NCBI RefSeq assembly: GCF_025244865.1
Contig: NZ_CP104272.1
Coordinates: 2,790,001-2,854,000 of the forward strand
Origin: Arthrobacter sp. zg-Y1110
Lineage (GTDB): Bacteria > Actinomycetota > Actinomycetes > Actinomycetales > Micrococcaceae
DNA: 64,000 nucleotides
Reading direction: 5' to 3'
Positions within the stretch are counted from its first letter, which is position 1, and each line of letters starts with the position of its first letter. The notes under the pieces were generated by a model. It made no database searches. It saw nothing but the letters and a program-made list of their open reading frames with translations, and was not told the DNA's origin. A program made the position numbers and the translations under genes. This document shows, in pieces, positions 9,095-17,229 of the stretch.

Positions 9095-10062
9095 TGGAAG
9101 CAATTCACTCCCCCGCCGCCGCTCCCGTCCAGGAAGACACCCCTGTCAAGGTAGTGGCTGCGGGTGCCCTGTGCTGGCGCGAACGGGAGGGCAAGCTGCA
9201 GGTCCTCATGATCCACCGTCCCCGGTATGACGACTGGTCCTGGCCCAAGGGCAAGCTCGATGAAGGCGAAACCACCCCGGAATGCGCCGTTCGGGAGGTC
9301 CGTGAGGAAGTGGGCCTGAGGATCAATCTGGGCATTCCGCTGCCCTCCACGCTCTACCCGGTGGCTTCGGGCATGAAGATGGTGCACTACTGGGCCTCCC
9401 ACGTGGACTCGGACAAGGCACGGCCGGACGGCAAGGAAGTGGACGGCACACGCTGGTGCACCCCGGAGGAAGCCGCCGAGGCACTCTCCAACCCCACGGA
9501 CAGGCTGCCGCTGAAGGAACTGGTGGCGGCCTGGAACGAGCAGCGGCTGAGGACCTGGCCGCTGATCATCGTCCGGCATGCCAAGGCCAAGCCCCGGTCC
9601 GCATGGACCCGGGCAGAAGGCGAACGTCCGCTGGTAGCCACCGGGCTGCGGCAGGCAATGGCCGTCTCGCGGCTGCTGGTGGCCTGGCGGCCCAAACGCG
9701 TGGTTTCCAGTCCCTGGGTGCGCTGCGTGCAGACCGTCCGCCCGTACGTGAAGGCAGAAGGCACCAAGTTCAAGACGGTTGACGCGCTTACCGAGCACAG
9801 CGCCAAGCGCAAGCCGGGCAAGGCCCGGAACGCCATTGAGGGCCTCTTCGACAAGGCCAAACCCGTGGCGGTGTGCACCCACCGGCCGGTGCTGCCCCTG
9901 GTCTTCGACGTGCTGGCGGGGCATATGCCCGCTGACATGGCCGCCGGCCTGCCTGCCAAGGACCCGTACCTGGCACCCGGCGAGTCCGTGATCTGCCAGG
10001 TGAGCAGTGCGGACGAGGGACGGATTGTGTCCCTGGAAAAATACCGGGCCTTCGACGACTAG
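9094..10062 (+). CDS. mutT1: MutT1-type NUDIX hydrolase fused to a histidine-phosphatase domain
   Basis: A 322-residue protein. Residues 16-150 are a NUDIX domain with a complete box at 53-75: G, x5, E, x7, then REVREEVGL. Residues 155-322 are a histidine-phosphatase-like domain with IIVRHAKA (Arg161-His162). In the mycobacterial homologue this two-domain protein sanitises 8-oxo-dGTP and hydrolyses diadenosine polyphosphates. The role here is by family. It overlaps ppk1 by one base (TGATG), a layout suited to control of nucleotide and polyphosphate pools. Confidence 0.93.
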   Translation: MEAIHSPAAAPVQEDTPVKVVAAGALCWREREGKLQVLMIHRPRYDDWSWPKGKLDEGETTPECAVREVREEVGLRINLGIPLPSTLYPVASGMKMVHYWASHVDSDKARPDGKEVDGTRWCTPEEAAEALSNPTDRLPLKELVAAWNEQRLRTWPLIIVRHAKAKPRSAWTRAEGERPLVATGLRQAMAVSRLLVAWRPKRVVSSPWVRCVQTVRPYVKAEGTKFKTVDALTEHSAKRKPGKARNAIEGLFDKAKPVAVCTHRPVLPLVFDVLAGHMPADMAAGLPAKDPYLAPGESVICQVSSADEGRIVSLEKYRAFDD

Positions 10063-10139
10063 CATCGGCTGCCCAGGCACCGTTGTGGCACGCCTCGCAT
10101 TCCCCCTGTCCGCGCGCCGACCTGAACTAGACTGGCCGG

Positions 10140-10943
10140 GTGAGCATTCCTACCCCGTATGAAGACCTGCTGCGCGATGTCATGGCCAACGGAACGCAGA
10201 AATCGGACCGCACCGGCACCGGCACGCGCAGCGTGTTCGGCCGCCAGATGCGCTTCGACCTGAGCGAGTCCTTTCCCCTGATCACCACCAAGCGGGTGCA
10301 CTTCAAGTCAGTGGCACTCGAGCTGCTCTGGTTCCTGCGCGGCGACTCAAACGTGCGCTGGCTGCAGGAACAGGGTGTCAGCATCTGGGACGAATGGGCG
10401 GACGAGGACGGCGAGCTCGGCCCGGTCTACGGCGTCCAGTGGCGCTCCTGGCCCACGCCCGACGGCGGACATATCGACCAGATTGCGAAACTGGTGGAAG
10501 GCATCCGGAAAAACCCGGATTCCCGCCGCCACATCGTCACGGCCTGGAACCCTGCCGAAGTAGAGAACATGGCCTTGCCGCCCTGCCACGCCCTGTTCCA
10601 GTTCTACGTGGCGGACGGGAAGCTGTCCTGCCAGCTGTACCAGCGCTCCGCGGACACCTTCCTCGGGGTCCCGTTCAACATCGCCTCTTACGCGCTCCTC
10701 ACGTTGATGGTGGCCCAGCAGACCGGACTGGAGCCCGGCGAATTTGTCTGGAGCGGCGGCGACGTCCATATTTACGACAACCATGTGGACCAGGTCCGGA
10801 AGCAGCTCAGCCGGGAGCCCTTCCCGTACCCGAAGCTTCGGATCCGCCGTACTCCCGAGAGCATCTTCGACTACACCCTTGAGGACTTCGAGGTCCTCGA
10901 TTACCGGCACCACCCCGGTATCAAAGCTCCTATCGCCGTTTGA
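10140..10943 (+). CDS. thyA: thymidylate synthase
   Basis: A 267-residue ThyA that makes dTMP from dUMP using methylene-tetrahydrofolate and releases dihydrofolate. It starts with GTG. The catalytic Cys149 lies in [11 protein letters not shown]. Other family motifs are [11 protein letters not shown] near residue 24, [19 protein letters not shown], and [13 protein letters not shown]. The dihydrofolate reductase gene starts 10 bp downstream of its stop, the usual pairing since the reductase recycles the folate oxidised here. Confidence 0.98.
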   Translation: MSIPTPYEDLLRDVMANGTQKSDRTGTGTRSVFGRQMRFDLSESFPLITTKRVHFKSVALELLWFLRGDSNVRWLQEQGVSIWDEWADEDGELGPVYGVQWRSWPTPDGGHIDQIAKLVEGIRKNPDSRRHIVTAWNPAEVENMALPPCHALFQFYVADGKLSCQLYQRSADTFLGVPFNIASYALLTLMVAQQTGLEPGEFVWSGGDVHIYDNHVDQVRKQLSREPFPYPKLRIRRTPESIFDYTLEDFEVLDYRHHPGIKAPIAV

Positions 10944-10953
10944 GAGGACAACC

Positions 10954-11664
10954 ATGACCGAGCCCCTTCCCGTAACAACTGCTGCCGCCCCGGCAGGCCC
11001 CACCCGCTACTTCCCGGTAGGCGGCGGCTCCGGTGAGGGCGCGGACCTGGGCCAGGTCCTCCGGGAGCGCGGCACCGTACCCGACGGTGAACCCGTTATC
11101 GGCATGGTGTGGGCCCAGACGGTTGACGGCGTCATCGGACGCGACGGCGGCATGCCGTGGCACCTGCCCGAGGACATGGCGCACTTCAAGGCGACGACGG
11201 CGGGACACCCGGTCATCATGGGCCGCCGTACCTGGGAGTCCTTCCCTGCTGCCTACCGGCCGCTGCCCGGGCGGACAAACATCATCGTGTCCTCCAGTGC
11301 CGAACTGCGGGACGAAGCCGCGGAGGCCGGCGCCGTCGTCGTCGGCTCACTCGAAGATGCCCTGACCGTGGCCCGAACCAGTTCCGGGAGCACGGAAATC
11401 TGGATCATCGGCGGCGCACAGCTATATGAGGCGGCCGTTTCCGTGGCCAACACCGCGGTGGTGACGGTCATCGACATGGAGACCGAAGGCGACACGTTCG
11501 CCCCGGCACTGGGCCAGGACTGGACCTTCAGCGGGGTCAGTCCTGCCGCCGATTGGTACACGTCTTCCAACGGCACCCGATACCGGATTGCTCTCTGGAC
11601 ACGGGACCGTGCGGAAGAGAACCGTGACGGACACAACCAAGACGCAGCGGACCCGCTGGCCTAG
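10954..11664 (+). CDS. folA: dihydrofolate reductase with N-terminal extension
   Basis: A 236-residue protein. The ATG at 10954 follows GAGAGGACA. The DHFR fold starts only at about residue 47 ([29 protein letters not shown]), followed by [30 protein letters not shown] and [13 protein letters not shown]. The conserved Trp-His-Leu-Pro and acidic substrate residue are present. The first ~46 residues (Pro/Ala/Gly-rich, [17 protein letters not shown]) are extra compared with the usual ~160-residue enzyme. It may be an unstructured extension, or a later start may be used. It forms a unit with thyA. Confidence 0.95.
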   Translation: MTEPLPVTTAAAPAGPTRYFPVGGGSGEGADLGQVLRERGTVPDGEPVIGMVWAQTVDGVIGRDGGMPWHLPEDMAHFKATTAGHPVIMGRRTWESFPAAYRPLPGRTNIIVSSSAELRDEAAEAGAVVVGSLEDALTVARTSSGSTEIWIIGGAQLYEAAVSVANTAVVTVIDMETEGDTFAPALGQDWTFSGVSPAADWYTSSNGTRYRIALWTRDRAEENRDGHNQDAADPLA

Positions 11665-11674
11665 AGTGGAAAGC

Positions 11675-12817
11675 ATGACTTCTTCCTCCATTCCCGCTTT
11701 TCCCAGTGCAGGTTTCGTCGGCTGGCGCGGCATGGTCGGTTCCGTCCTGATGCAGCGCATGCAGGACGAGGGCGACTTCGAGCTGGTCAACCCGGTGTTC
11801 TTCTCGACCTCCAACGCCGGCGGCAACGCGCCGTCCTTCGCGGCCGGCGCCGGACCGCTGCAGGATGCGTACGACGTCGACGCGCTGGCCAAGCTGCCGA
11901 TCATCGTCACCGCCCAGGGCGGCGACTATACGGCGGAAATCTTCCCGAAGCTGCGCGCCGCCGGCTGGGACGGCATCTGGATTGACGCCGCGTCCACGCT
12001 GCGCATGGACGATGACGCGATCATCGTGCTGGATCCGGTCAACCGTGACGTCATTGACGCGGGCCTGGCCCGCGGCGTGAAGAACTTCGTGGGTGGAAAC
12101 TGCACCGTGTCCTGCATGCTGATGGGCCTGGGCGGGCTGTTCCGCAACGGCCTGGTCGAGTGGGGCACCTCCATGACCTACCAGGCAGCTTCCGGCGGCG
12201 GTGCCCGGCACATGCGCGAACTGTTGAACCAGTTCGGTGCGCTGAACGCTGCGGTGGCGCCCAACCTCGCCGATCCGGCGTCGGCCATCCTGGAGATCGA
12301 CCGTGCCGTCCTGGCCCAGCAGAAGAACCCGTCCATGGACTCCTCCCAGTTCGGCGTGCCGCTGGCCGGTTCGGTGATCCCCTGGATCGATGCGGACCTC
12401 GGTAACGGCATGTCCAAGGAAGAGTGGAAGGGCGGCGCGGAGACCAACAAGATCCTGGGCCGCGGGACCGACGGACGGATACCGTTTGACGGGCTGTGCG
12501 TTCGGATCGGTGCCATGCGGTCCCACTCCCAGGCCCTGACCCTGAAGCTGACGGAGGACCTTTCCGTGGCCGAGATCGAGAAGATCATCGACGCGGACAA
12601 TGAATGGTCCAAGGTGGTGCCCAATACCAAGGAAGCGACCATGGCCCAGCTGACGCCGGTGGCGGTCACCGGCACGCTGGACATCCCGGTGGGCCGCATC
12701 CGCAAGCTGGAAATGGGTCCGGAGTACATCAGCGCCTTCACCATTGGCGACCAGCTGCTCTGGGGCGCCGCCGAACCGCTGCGCCGGATGCTGCGCATCG
12801 CCACCGGCAACCTCTGA
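11675..12817 (+). CDS. asd: aspartate-semialdehyde dehydrogenase, enterobacterial type
   Basis: A 380-residue enzyme of the lysine/threonine/methionine branch. It has [14 protein letters not shown] at the N-terminus (NADP loop), the catalytic Cys in GGNCTVSCM near residue 140, [26 protein letters not shown], and a C-terminus reading [17 protein letters not shown]. These blocks match the E. coli Asd from memory almost word for word. No lysC is adjacent, although lysC-asd pairing is usual in actinobacteria. ATG at 11675 is 11 bp after folA. The gene ends at a strong hairpin. Confidence 0.95.
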   Translation: MTSSSIPAFPSAGFVGWRGMVGSVLMQRMQDEGDFELVNPVFFSTSNAGGNAPSFAAGAGPLQDAYDVDALAKLPIIVTAQGGDYTAEIFPKLRAAGWDGIWIDAASTLRMDDDAIIVLDPVNRDVIDAGLARGVKNFVGGNCTVSCMLMGLGGLFRNGLVEWGTSMTYQAASGGGARHMRELLNQFGALNAAVAPNLADPASAILEIDRAVLAQQKNPSMDSSQFGVPLAGSVIPWIDADLGNGMSKEEWKGGAETNKILGRGTDGRIPFDGLCVRIGAMRSHSQALTLKLTEDLSVAEIEKIIDADNEWSKVVPNTKEATMAQLTPVAVTGTLDIPVGRIRKLEMGPEYISAFTIGDQLLWGAAEPLRRMLRIATGNL

Positions 12818-12834
12818 TTTCCGGTTCCCGTTCC

Positions 12835-12861
12835 GGGTCCGCTCCCCCGTGGAGCGGACCC
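12835..12861 (+). terminator. hairpin after asd
   Basis: An 11-bp perfect stem (GGGTCCGCTCC / GGAGCGGACCC) with a 5-nt loop, starting 18 bp after the asd stop. No T-run follows. It probably ends the folate/asd transcript. Confidence 0.7.
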
Positions 12862-12987
12862 GCGCTGCGTTAACGGGCAGGTGGCTTACCAGGGGCAGAG
12901 GCCTGCCGGGCGGAGGCACCTAAGGCTGGATGGCAGCCAGAACCGGAGCGCCCAAAAATTGTCAGTGCCAGGTGGCATGTTGTCCGC

Positions 12988-13494
12988 ATGGAGCAGCAAA
13001 GCGTGGATCTCGTCCTTAACACCTTCTTCGCCTTCAGCTGTGCCGGCAAGCAGACTCCCACGCGGGCCCGTTATCTCCGCGTGGCGCTCCAGCTGCGCCG
13101 GTATCTCGAGGCCGAGGGCGCGCGTGTCCTCTGCGCCGAGGACAAAGCGCTGCTGGCGCTTGAGCGGAGCCTTGAGCCGGAAGCTGCCTTCGCCCGGCTG
13201 TTCGGCGCCCACGAGCTCGCGTATGCCCTCAGCGGCTTCCTGGAGCCGGAGTGGCTGTTGCCGGATCTGCAGGACCGGCGCACCCAGGTGGCCCTGACGC
13301 CCCGGCTGATCCAGTGGCTGTGCAACAGCTGCCTGCTGGATCCGGGCCGGGACCGTCCGGCTATCCGGAGTGCTCGGGCCGCGGCTGCCGAGGCGCGGAA
13401 AGGCCCTGCGCGGAAGGGACCGGCGCGGAAAGGATTTGCGGAGGAAGGTCCTGGACCGCCGGGACCCGCTCTCGGCGGCAGTCCCGGCGGCTGA
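12988..13494 (+). CDS. hypothetical protein with basic repeat tail
   Basis: A 168-residue protein I do not recognise. Residues 1-125 look like a compact helical domain (VDLVLNTFFAFSCAGKQTPTRARYLRVALQLRRYLE, then LALERSLEPEAAFARLFG, then TPRLIQWLCNSCLL). From about residue 130 comes a low-complexity tail with three 5-residue repeats (ARKGP, ARKGP, ARKGF) and a Gly/Pro end. The start ATG at 12988 has no strong Shine-Dalgarno sequence. It stands alone between the asd terminator and the convergent murB operon. Confidence 0.7.
   Translation: MEQQSVDLVLNTFFAFSCAGKQTPTRARYLRVALQLRRYLEAEGARVLCAEDKALLALERSLEPEAAFARLFGAHELAYALSGFLEPEWLLPDLQDRRTQVALTPRLIQWLCNSCLLDPGRDRPAIRSARAAAAEARKGPARKGPARKGFAEEGPGPPGPALGGSPGG
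13393..13437 (+). repeat. three 15-bp in-frame repeats (ARKGP units)
   Basis: GCGCGGAARGG starts at 13393, 13408 and 13423, a strict 15-bp period equal to five codons. It encodes a lysine/arginine-rich tail in the hypothetical protein. Confidence 0.9.
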
Positions 13495-13515
13495 TACCTG
13501 CCGTGCCCCGGACCG

Positions 13516-14589
13516 CTACAGCGCGCAGTTCACCAGCAGGGGCTCGGGGTGGAGCCGAATGCCGAAGGCCTTCTCCACGCCGGCAGCAACCGCGCGGGCC
13601 ACCGCCAGCAGGTCCTCGGCAGTGGCGTCGCCGCGGTTGGTGACGGCCAGGGTGTGCTTGGTGGACAGCGCGGCCCGGCCGCCGGTGCCGTCCTCGGGAG
13701 CCAGCCCGAAGCCCTTGCGGAAACCGGCGTGGCTGATCAGCCATGCGGCGCTGAGCTTCACCTTGCCGGGTTCCGCCACCGGGTAGCGGGGAGCGTCTGC
13801 CGGCAGCGCGGCTGCGGTTGCCTCGTCAACGATGGGGTTGGTGAAGAAGGAACCGGTGCTGTAGGTGTCGGGGTCCGAGGCGTCCAGGACCATGCCCTTC
13901 CCTGCCCGCAGCCGAAGGACTTCGCGGCGCACGTCCACGGCATCGGCACGCTCGCCGATATCCACTCCCAGAGCCCGGGCGAGCTCGGCGTAGCGGACCG
14001 GAGCGCTGGTGGTCCCCTTGGAGAGGGCGAACTCCACGGTCAGCACCACGTAGCGGGGAGAGCCGTTTTTCGTGCTGCGCTTGAGCACCGAATCCCGGTA
14101 GCCGAATTCGAGATCGTCGTTGGCGAATTCCACCACGGTGCGCTCGGTGCGGTCCCAGGCGCGCACCGAAGTGATGGACTGCGAGACGTCGGCACCGTAG
14201 GCACCCACGTTCTGCACCGGCGTCGCTCCGGCAAGCCCCGGAATACCGGAAAGCGCCTCCAGCCCGGAGTAGCCCTCCGACAGGGTGTACGCCACCAGCT
14301 CGTCCCACGGGTGCCCGGCCTCTGCGCGCAGGACGGCTGTTCCGTCCCCGGTCTCCCGGATGTCCAGCCCGCGGCTGGCAATGTGGATGACGGCGCCGTC
14401 GAAACCTTCGTCGGAGATCAACAGGTTGGAACCGCCGCCGATGATGAGCAGTGACTCCCCCGCCTCATCCGCGGCGCGGACGGCAATGATGAGTTCGTCT
14501 TCGGTTTCTGCTTCCAGGTAGCGGCGTGCCGGTCCGCCTACACGCGCGGTGGTCAGGGATGCCAGCGGCATCCGGGTCAAAGCAGTCAC
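13516..14589 (-). CDS. murB: UDP-N-acetylmuramate dehydrogenase
   Basis: A 357-residue flavoenzyme that reduces UDP-GlcNAc-enolpyruvate to UDP-MurNAc in peptidoglycan synthesis. FAD-binding motifs: ARVGGPARRYLE near residue 16, LIIGGGSNLLISDEGFDG near 46, and ALSGIPGLAGATPVQNVGAYGAD near 105. The catalytic Ser lies in YSTGSFFTNPIV, and a Glu in RLHPEPLLVNCAL at the C-terminus. GTG at 14589 is chosen because it overlaps the upstream stop as GTGA. An internal ATG 18 bp later is the alternative. Confidence 0.96.
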   Translation of the reverse strand: MTALTRMPLASLTTARVGGPARRYLEAETEDELIIAVRAADEAGESLLIIGGGSNLLISDEGFDGAVIHIASRGLDIRETGDGTAVLRAEAGHPWDELVAYTLSEGYSGLEALSGIPGLAGATPVQNVGAYGADVSQSITSVRAWDRTERTVVEFANDDLEFGYRDSVLKRSTKNGSPRYVVLTVEFALSKGTTSAPVRYAELARALGVDIGERADAVDVRREVLRLRAGKGMVLDASDPDTYSTGSFFTNPIVDEATAAALPADAPRYPVAEPGKVKLSAAWLISHAGFRKGFGLAPEDGTGGRAALSTKHTLAVTNRGDATAEDLLAVARAVAAGVEKAFGIRLHPEPLLVNCAL

Positions 14590-15017
14590 CAGACCCGCAC
14601 CACTGCCTGCGCCTTGACCAGCACCTTCTGTCCGTTGAAGGTCACGGTGAGATCCACACGTGCCGTCGAGTTGTCCGCGTCGATGGCGCCGATGACACCG
14701 GCGACCTCCACGACCGCCCCGGGGGCGCCGTCGATGTCCTCCACCAGGACAGGCCGGGTGAACCGCGTCTGGTAGTCGATCACCGCTCCCGGGTCTCCGA
14801 TCCAGTCGCTCACCAGCTGGACTGCGGTTCCCATGGTGAACATGCCGTGCGCAATGACGCCGGGCAGTTCCACCTCGCGGGCGAAGCGCTCGTTCCAATG
14901 GATGGGGTTGAAGTCGCCGGAGGCGCCGGCGTAGCGGACAAGGTCGGCGCGGGAGATTTCCAGCGCCGCGGAACCGATCTCGGTGCCCTTGGACAGTTCA
15001 CTCAGTGCAATGGACAT
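14586..15017 (-). CDS. MaoC-like hotdog dehydratase, catalytic subunit (HadB-like)
   Basis: A 143-residue hotdog protein with the hydratase 2 motif: Asp35 and His40 in GDFNPIHW, followed by the central helix ELPGVIAHGMFTMGTAVQLV. It resembles mycobacterial HadB (Rv0636), the catalytic half of a 3-hydroxyacyl-ACP dehydratase. The upstream partner lies 5 bp away and supplies the non-catalytic half. It overlaps murB by 4 bp (GTGA). In an organism without mycolic acids the heterodimer probably acts in ordinary fatty-acid elongation (inference). Confidence 0.88.
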   Translation of the reverse strand: MSIALSELSKGTEIGSAALEISRADLVRYAGASGDFNPIHWNERFAREVELPGVIAHGMFTMGTAVQLVSDWIGDPGAVIDYQTRFTRPVLVEDIDGAPGAVVEVAGVIGAIDADNSTARVDLTVTFNGQKVLVKAQAVVRVW

Positions 15018-15022
15018 AGCGG

Positions 15023-15472
15023 TTACTGTCCCTCTCCGCGGACGAGGATGGATGAAAGGGTGGTGGCTACCTGCTCGCCCTCGGTTGTGGAAATTTCCGC
15101 GCGGGTGGTGATCAGGGCGCCGTCGCCCATTGCCCGCACGGAGTCCACGTGCAGCTCTGCCACCAGCTCGTCTCCGGCCACGATGGGACGGTGGTGGGTG
15201 AAGCGCTGATCGGCATGGACCACCCGGGAGAAGTCGATGCCTGCATCGGGATCGGCAACCAGCAGCGCGTCGGCACGCTGGGCAACGATGATGGCGAAGG
15301 TGGGCGGGGCAACGAGGTCTGCGTAGCCGAGTTCCTGGGCGCGTGCGACGTCGAAGTGGGCCGGATTGGTGGCCTTGACGGCCGCAGCGAATTCGCGGAT
15401 CTTCTCGCGGCCCACGGAGTACGCCGCCCCGGCCGGGTAGGTGCGTCCCTGGAGCTGGGGGTTGATGCTCAT
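15023..15472 (-). CDS. MaoC-like hotdog protein, substrate-binding subunit (HadA-like, UPF0336)
   Basis: A 149-residue hotdog-fold protein with the family block NPAHFDVARAQELGYADLVAPPTF at about residues 36-59. It resembles HadA/HadC-type subunits that form the acyl tunnel but lack a complete catalytic dyad. ATG at 15472 overlaps the preceding small membrane protein stop as ATGA, and the HadB-like gene follows after 5 bp. The arrangement is typical of a heterodimer made in equal amounts. Confidence 0.86.
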   Translation of the reverse strand: MSINPQLQGRTYPAGAAYSVGREKIREFAAAVKATNPAHFDVARAQELGYADLVAPPTFAIIVAQRADALLVADPDAGIDFSRVVHADQRFTHHRPIVAGDELVAELHVDSVRAMGDGALITTRAEISTTEGEQVATTLSSILVRGEGQ

Positions 15473-15708
15473 TTTTTGCCCTCCATGCCCTTGATGCGGC
15501 GCCGGGTGTCCCTGGCGCGGACCACCATACCGCTCAGGTGCGTGCTCAGGCCCACCACAATCAGGGGAAGGGCGGTGTACATCAGGACCTGGTTGTCCAG
15601 GACGGCTCCCAGGAGTACCAGCAGCACCCCGAGTCCGCTGAGCGCCAGGGCGCTCACGACAAGTTTCCGGTACAGGGGCGAGCCGGTTTCCCAAGGGGTA
15701 TTTAGCAT
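15469..15708 (-). CDS. small membrane protein, two predicted helices
   Basis: A 79-residue protein. Hydrophobic helices span about residues 15-38 (LVVSALALSGLGVLLVLLGAVL) and 42-62. The C-terminal tail is strongly basic (RARDTRRRIKGMEGKK), consistent with both ends facing the cytoplasm. It is the first gene of the four-gene operon ending in murB. Its TGA overlaps the next ATG. Function unknown. Confidence 0.75.
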   Translation of the reverse strand: MLNTPWETGSPLYRKLVVSALALSGLGVLLVLLGAVLDNQVLMYTALPLIVVGLSTHLSGMVVRARDTRRRIKGMEGKK

Positions 15709-15753
15709 GTCTTCAGAATACAGGGGCGGGCGGGAAGGGCCCGAACCACCTGG

Positions 15754-16302
15754 TCAGGCCCGGCGTCCGGTCCGGGCCAGGACAACCGCCCGGCGGTCGG
15801 CGCTGTCCGGAACCCCTACCGGGCGTGCGAACAGCCCGGGCGCGTAGGCCTGTTCACCGAAGCTGTCCATGGCGGCGTCGATGGCGTCCAGGTCCTCGCC
15901 GGTGAGGAGCGGATCCAGGCCCTGGGATACGGCAAGGTCCCACCGGTGGGTAAGGAGATCCACGCCGTAGAACTCCACGATGGTGGCCCCGATGGTACTG
16001 GGACCGAAATATCCGTCGAATTCCCGGCCGGCGACGGCGGCATCGGAAAGCAGTGCCGCAACGAGGCTCTCGTGGTTCTTCCAGAGCAGGTCGGGCCTCT
16101 CCCCGTCCGGCGCGATGCCGGCGGGCCCGGCCGGCAGCAGGCCGTGCTGTGCCAAAAAGTCCCGTTGGGTCATCACCACGTGCTCCACCACATCGCGAGC
16201 TGTCCATTCGGTGCAGGGCGTAGCAGCATCCCAGTCCGTGGTGTCCGCCACGACGGCGGAAAACGGGACGGCATATGTGCGCCAGTTGTGAAAAGTTGCC
16301 AT
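15754..16302 (-). CDS. TIGR03086-type DinB-like metal-binding protein
   Basis: A 182-residue four-helix protein of the mycothiol-dependent maleylpyruvate isomerase/DinB superfamily. CTEWTARDVVEHVVMTQRDF (about residues 30-49) and VEFYGVDLLTHRWDLA (about 110-125) carry the His residues expected to bind a divalent metal. Actinobacterial members are thought to be thiol-S-transferases using mycothiol, which this organism can make. The substrate is unknown. It is divergent to the AraC-type gene, with 102 bp between the two starts. Confidence 0.82.
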   Translation of the reverse strand: MATFHNWRTYAVPFSAVVADTTDWDAATPCTEWTARDVVEHVVMTQRDFLAQHGLLPAGPAGIAPDGERPDLLWKNHESLVAALLSDAAVAGREFDGYFGPSTIGATIVEFYGVDLLTHRWDLAVSQGLDPLLTGEDLDAIDAAMDSFGEQAYAPGLFARPVGVPDSADRRAVVLARTGRRA

Positions 16303-16404
16303 GACGGTCTCCTTGTCCTTGAACAGGTGTTGGTCCCTCCGACGCTAGACCGCGGTGGAGTAAGCGTATTGAATAAAACCGACACCGGTTCCGGAAGGGA
16401 GCAC

Positions 16405-17229
16405 GTGTTGGATGACGGCAGCACGAGGGAGATCGGCCGGGGCTACCTCAGGGATGCGCACGACCGGTCCTTCGCCATGTACCGGTATCCGCCGTCGCCG
16501 GGGTGCCGCCAGTGGCTGCGGGTGTTCTGGATTCCGGTATGGAATGTGCCTCCCGGCGAAGTCCGCGAGCAGCGGATCCTCACGTATCCGGTCTGCCTGC
16601 TCAGTATCACTGCCTCCTATGCCCGTTTGCTCGGTCCGCGCACCACGGCGGCACGCATGCCGCTGTCAGGGGCGGGGTGGGCTTTCGGGGTCATGCTCAG
16701 GCCCAGTGCAGGCCGCCCCTTGCTGCAGGCGGATATCGGCTCATTAACGGACAAACATGCGGATCTGGCAGGGGTTCGCCTCCTGGCGGATCTGGTTCCC
16801 GCGGTCCGCGGAATCATGGAAACCGACCCGACCAGTGCCGGTGCACATGCTGCTGGCCGGCAACTGCTGGAAGAACGGCTGCCTGCGCTCGGAAACCCCT
16901 CCGGCGAGGCAGCCCTCGCCGACGCACTTGTGGGCCGGGTGGAAGAGGACCCCCGCATCACCACCGTCGCCGCGCTCCGTGCAGCTTTTGATCTGCACGA
17001 ACGGACGCTGCAGCGAATCTGCACGCGTTTCCTTGGCGTGAGTCCGCGGTGGATGATCCGGCAGCGCCGGCTGCAGGAAGCGGGAGCGCAGCTCCGCTCC
17101 GGCGGATCGCTCAGCGAGTTGGCTGCAGGGCTCGGGTATGCCGACCAGGCGCACTTTTCCCGGGATTTCCGGGCCGCGACGGGATGGACACCCGGTGCGT
17201 TCGCAGCCTTGGCACGGGACTCCCGCTAG
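16405..17229 (+). CDS. AraC-family transcriptional regulator
   Basis: A 274-residue regulator if GTG 16405 is used. It has GGAAGGGA just upstream (16393-16400). TTG 16408 is possible. The N-terminal ~170 residues form a sensor domain of the DUF6597 kind (YRYPPSPGCRQWLRVFWIPVW, then MLRPSAGRPLL). The C-terminal HTH occupies about residues 185-265: VAALRAAFDLHERTLQRICTRFLGVSPRWMIRQRRLQEA, then LSELAAGLGYADQAHFSRDFR. It probably controls itself and the divergent DinB-like gene (inference from layout). Its stop shares CTAG with the convergent neighbour. Confidence 0.87.
   Translation: MLDDGSTREIGRGYLRDAHDRSFAMYRYPPSPGCRQWLRVFWIPVWNVPPGEVREQRILTYPVCLLSITASYARLLGPRTTAARMPLSGAGWAFGVMLRPSAGRPLLQADIGSLTDKHADLAGVRLLADLVPAVRGIMETDPTSAGAHAAGRQLLEERLPALGNPSGEAALADALVGRVEEDPRITTVAALRAAFDLHERTLQRICTRFLGVSPRWMIRQRRLQEAGAQLRSGGSLSELAAGLGYADQAHFSRDFRAATGWTPGAFAALARDSR

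Noticed and set aside
6677..9103. 808-residue open frame antisense to ppk1
   Set aside because: It mirrors the codon structure of ppk1, has no family motifs, and is a known artefact of high-GC genes.
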